A program made the position numbers and the translations under genes. Positions 6,497 to 8,618 of a stretch of DNA of 8,618 nucleotides are shown here, in pieces. The stretch's first letter is position 1; every line of letters begins with the position of its first letter. Origin of the DNA: Oxalobacteraceae bacterium (GTDB taxonomy: Bacteria; Pseudomonadota; Gammaproteobacteria; Burkholderiales; Burkholderiaceae_D); contig CANFGA010000104.1 in NCBI GenBank assembly GCA_947446335.1, positions 1-8,618 of the forward strand, written 5' to 3'. The notes beneath the pieces are model-generated. The model saw only the letters and a program-made list of their open reading frames with translations, was not told the origin of the DNA and did not search any database.

Positions 6497-7004
6497 CCGG
6501 CTTGCCTTCTGCCCTGGCCATCTTGTCGACGCCGGCACCACCTTCGAACGACGGTTTCTTGCGTTTTCGCTTGACCTGCGGATGATAATTGTCGGACGTG
6601 AAGGCGGCGATCCGCTCGATCAATTCCACCGGCAAGGGCAAGATGTCGACCTGTTCGCCGCCATCCATCAGGCGCGCCGCCTCGTTGTACGACAGCGTGA
6701 CCGATTTCGGCACCGCCACATCGACGCCATCGATCTGCTCGATGCGCCACATGATGAACCAGCACGGGTGATCGGCGTTGATGTTGAGAAAATAGCCCTC
6801 GGCCTCATCGGCGAACAGGCGAATCTCGAAATTGCCGAATACCCAGCGCGTATCGTCCTCTGATGCCAGCAAGCAGCGCACGCCGCCACCTGGCAACACA
6901 TCTGCATTGACGATTTCGAACGGGCGCCACTGATGCGATTGCCAGCGGCTGTTGATGGGCAGGCGCTGCATCACGACGCCGACCTGAATGGCGACTGTGT
7001 CCAT
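6486..7004 (-). CDS. DUF3305 domain protein, FDH-associated
   Basis: A 172-residue soluble protein of unknown function matching DUF3305. Visible family features are VGVVMQR near the N-terminus, the WQSHQW motif (residues 21-26), YFLNINADHPCWFIMWRIE (about 71-89), VTLSYNEAARLMDGGEQVDILPLP (about 102-125, a conserved block) and a basic tail with KRKRKKPSF (145-153). There is no signal peptide, membrane segment or metal-binding cluster. The ATG at 7004 begins 11 nt after the mrp stop. A TTG at 7019 in the same frame would overlap that stop as TTGA and add five residues; neither has a strong ribosome site, so the start is uncertain by five codons. It sits between an Fe-S carrier gene and DUF3306, which suggests a role in FDH assembly (inference). 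Confidence 0.85.
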   Translation of the reverse strand: MDTVAIQVGVVMQRLPINSRWQSHQWRPFEIVNADVLPGGGVRCLLASEDDTRWVFGNFEIRLFADEAEGYFLNINADHPCWFIMWRIEQIDGVDVAVPKSVTLSYNEAARLMDGGEQVDILPLPVELIERIAAFTSDNYHPQVKRKRKKPSFEGGAGVDKMARAEGKPDGR

Positions 7005-7015
7005 TTTTGGCAAGC

Positions 7016-8104
7016 TCAATCGTTCTTGACGACGATGCTGGGGAATTTGCTCGACATGTCGCGCGCTTTTTCAGCCACCTTGATCGCCATCTTGCGCGCA
7101 ATATCCTTGTACATTTTCGCCACCGGTCCGTCCGGATCGGCCACCACCGTGGGCCTGCCGGAATCGGCTTGCTCGCGAATGGCCATCGTCAAAGGCAAGG
7201 CCCCGAGGAAATCGACGCCGTATTCGGCGCACATCTTGGCGCCGCCGCCCTCGCCGAAAATCGCTTCCGCATGGCCGCAATTGGAGCAGACATGGGTGCT
7301 CATGTTTTCCACGATGCCGAGAATCGGAATGCCGACTTTTTCGAACATCTTCAAGCCCTTGCGCGCATCGAGCAAGGCGATGTCTTGCGGCGTGGTGACG
7401 ATCACGGCGCCGGTGACCGGCACTTTTTGCGACAGCGTCAACTGGATGTCGCCGGTGCCGGGCGGCATGTCGACGATCAGGTAATCGAGGTCGCGCCAGT
7501 TGGTCTGGTCCAGCAATTGCTGCAACGCTTGGGTCACGATCGGCCCGCGCCACACCATCGGCTCATCCGGATCGATCATGAAACCGATCGACGATACCTG
7601 CAAGCCATAATTTTCCATCGGCTCCATCGTCTTGCCATCGACCGTTTCAGGCCGACCGCTGATGCCCAGCATCATCGGCTGCGACGGGCCGTAGATATCG
7701 GCATCGAGCACGCCGACCGAGGCGCCTTCGGCTGCCAGCGCCAGCGCCAGATTGACTGCCGTCGTCGATTTGCCGACGCCGCCCTTGCCCGAAGCCACAG
7801 CGATGATGTTCTTGACATTGGACAGCAATTTCACGCCGCGCTGCGCCGTGTGGGCCACGATCTTCGAATACACATTGACGCTGACATTGCCGGCGCCGGG
7901 TACCGCGCGCACCGCGCCGATCGCAGCGCGGCGGATCGCATCAAACTGGCTCTTGGCAGGGTACGCGAGTTCGACATCGAACGCGACATCGCCCCCTTCC
8001 AGCTTGATGTTCTTGATGCATTTGTTCGATACCAGGTCCTTGCCCGTATTCGGATCGATGACCCCGGAAAGTGCAGCCTTGACGGCTTCCATCGTGATGC
8101 TCAT
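7016..8104 (-). CDS. apbC: Mrp/ApbC-family Fe-S cluster carrier P-loop ATPase
   Basis: A full-length 362-residue protein. It has an N-terminal MIP18/DUF59 domain (about 4-85), then a ParA/MinD-like ATPase with the deviant Walker A SGKGGVGKST (105-114), a VLDADIYGPSQP motif (132-143), the DMPPGTGD switch region (212-219) and the CxxC pair Cys273/Cys276. In Mrp/Nbp35/ApbC proteins this pair bridges a labile [4Fe-4S] cluster between two monomers. The family delivers Fe-S clusters to apo-proteins in the cytoplasm. The start at 8104 follows GAGGAG with a five-base spacer, a strong ribosome site; the open frame extends 22 codons further upstream without support. It is the first gene of the operon leading to the DUF3305, DUF3306 and ferredoxin-like genes. 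By context it may serve the many Fe-S clusters of FDH and its ferredoxin, but it could equally be the cell's general carrier placed here. Confidence 0.93.
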   Translation of the reverse strand: MSITMEAVKAALSGVIDPNTGKDLVSNKCIKNIKLEGGDVAFDVELAYPAKSQFDAIRRAAIGAVRAVPGAGNVSVNVYSKIVAHTAQRGVKLLSNVKNIIAVASGKGGVGKSTTAVNLALALAAEGASVGVLDADIYGPSQPMMLGISGRPETVDGKTMEPMENYGLQVSSIGFMIDPDEPMVWRGPIVTQALQQLLDQTNWRDLDYLIVDMPPGTGDIQLTLSQKVPVTGAVIVTTPQDIALLDARKGLKMFEKVGIPILGIVENMSTHVCSNCGHAEAIFGEGGGAKMCAEYGVDFLGALPLTMAIREQADSGRPTVVADPDGPVAKMYKDIARKMAIKVAEKARDMSSKFPSIVVKND

Positions 8105-8283
8105 TGAATCTCCTCGTGTTCGTCGCAGCAGTGTAAAGCAAAGCCGGCGCCTTTGCTGGCGCCGCCACATTTACTTAGGGCAATATTTTCATGCGCGCGC
8201 TCCGGCAGCAGCCACACGGTCTATGATGGCCGCGACAACGATGGACAGCACAACGCTGGCCACGAACCCAACACGGATCGCTC
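8105..8283. promoter_or_regulatory. Divergent intergenic region between mrp and the mobA-like gene
   Basis: These 179 bases separate divergent genes and must hold promoters for both, unless the mobA-like gene is transcribed from elsewhere. The most AT-rich part is about 8166-8192. A TATGAT hexamer on the plus strand at 8222-8227 is close to a -10 box but has no recognisable -35 partner. The mrp ribosome site is GAGGAG at 8110-8115 on the minus strand. No small ORF with a credible start is seen. Confidence 0.5.
8137..8164. repeat. Interlocking inverted repeats in mrp leader
   Basis: Two overlapping perfect inverted repeats lie 33-60 bases upstream of the mrp start. One is AGCAAAG-7 nt-CTTTGCT (8137-8157); the other is CGGCGCC-TTTGCT-GGCGCCG (8145-8164). 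Each has a 7-bp stem, and because they share bases only one could form at a time in the mrp 5' RNA. No T-run follows, so they are not intrinsic terminators. They could be an operator or a two-state leader; a chance origin in GC-rich DNA is also possible. Confidence 0.5.
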
Positions 8284-8618
8284 ATGCATTCAGCAACAAC
8301 AACATCGACAACAGCACCGACCGCAATATCGACTGTCAGCGGCCTGATTCTGACCAGCGGACCCGGCCCCGATCGCGGCCTTCAAGCCTGGCGCGGCGCG
8401 CCGCTGGCACTGCACGTGATGATGCGGCTATCGCCTCAGGTCGCCGACGTCATGATCAATGCCAACCGCAACATCGGCCCTTATGAAGGCTTCGGCGTGG
8501 CGGTCTGGCCCGACGAAATCCAGGGCTGGGGTGGCGCGCTGGCGGCAATCCAGACCGGCTTGCAGCACTGCGACACCCGCTTCATGGTCAGCGTGCCTTG
8601 CGATGCGCCAGAACTGCC
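8284..8618 (+). CDS. MobA-like molybdenum cofactor guanylyltransferase homologue with degenerate nucleotide-binding loop; 3' end cut by window
   Basis: 111 complete codons are visible before the window ends. After a Thr/Ser/Ala-rich start (residues 1-18), VSGLIL at 18-23 and then RGAPLALHVMMRLSPQV, VMINANRNIGPYEGFGV, VWPD and VPCDAPEL match MobA closely. MobA joins GMP to molybdopterin in the cytoplasm to make the cofactor FdhA-type enzymes use. The hallmark LAGGxxxRMGGxDKGL loop, however, reads LTSGPGPDRGL: about five residues are missing, the first Gly of the GG pair is Ser, and the Lys of DKG is Arg. The later GPLAG motif reads GALAA. The Asp of PCD and the ANRN motif are kept. The ATG at 8284 is the first in frame after a stop at 8224-8226; the ribosome site is weak (CGGAT). 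It is probably a MobA paralogue with altered or lost GTP binding, or an adaptor. The gene symbol is left blank for that reason. Confidence 0.75.
   Translation, partial: MHSATTTSTTAPTAISTVSGLILTSGPGPDRGLQAWRGAPLALHVMMRLSPQVADVMINANRNIGPYEGFGVAVWPDEIQGWGGALAAIQTGLQHCDTRFMVSVPCDAPEL

Noticed and set aside
7007..8107. Plus-strand open frame (366 codons) opposite mrp
   Set aside because: It mirrors the full mrp gene almost exactly and has no domain signal, so it is an antisense shadow.
8137..8164. Rho-independent terminator between the divergent genes
   Set aside because: The stems are good but no T-run follows on either strand, and the genes on both sides diverge, so no transcript is expected to end here.
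8224..8286. Frameshift hiding a normal MobA N-terminus upstream of 8284
   Set aside because: The SGLIL strand and everything after the altered loop are in one frame. The missing part is inside the loop, about five codons, which fits an in-frame deletion and not a shift.

Overview
The window carries most of a formate dehydrogenase (FDH) locus from a GC-rich Gram-negative bacterium. The protein families and gene order fit a betaproteobacterium in the Burkholderiales, possibly the Oxalobacteraceae. That placement is an inference from remembered family sequences; no rRNA or other phylogenetic marker is present.

Layout. From 8104 down to 1, every gene is on the minus strand. In transcription order they are: an Mrp/ApbC-type Fe-S carrier ATPase (8104-7016), a DUF3305 protein (7004-6486), a DUF3306 protein (6496-5867), a large multi-cluster ferredoxin-like protein (5892-3760), a TorD-family chaperone (3763-3149), a 159-nt gap, a small Tat-signal protein of the FdhX type (2989-2798), and the catalytic subunit FdhA (2784 to beyond position 1, C-terminus missing). 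The first five genes overlap or nearly touch, so they probably form one transcription unit. The gap before fdhX is AT-rich and contains inverted repeats, so fdhX-fdhA may have its own promoter. Diverging from mrp across a 179-nt gap, a MobA-like gene starts at 8284 on the plus strand and runs off the window end.

How it works together. FdhA is a periplasmic molybdopterin-dependent oxidoreductase. It has a Tat signal, one [4Fe-4S] site and a cysteine (not selenocysteine) molybdenum ligand. The other genes look like an assembly and electron-transfer kit: Mrp for Fe-S loading, TorD for cofactor proofreading before Tat export, a MobA-like protein for the nucleotide part of the cofactor, a soluble ferredoxin-like protein, the Tat protein FdhX, and the uncharacterised DUF3305/DUF3306 pair. 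The beta (Fe-S) and gamma (cytochrome b) subunits would be expected beyond position 1.

Points of most interest: the MobA-like protein has lost most of its nucleotide-binding signature; the ferredoxin-like protein has an architecture resembling a compacted HdrA/MvhD electron-transfer protein with one incomplete Fe-S motif; DUF3306 contains an in-frame 33-bp tandem duplication; and both operon leaders contain interlocking inverted repeats with a similar AAAGC-N6-CTTTG outline. No tRNA, rRNA, CRISPR array, insertion sequence or convincing terminator was seen.
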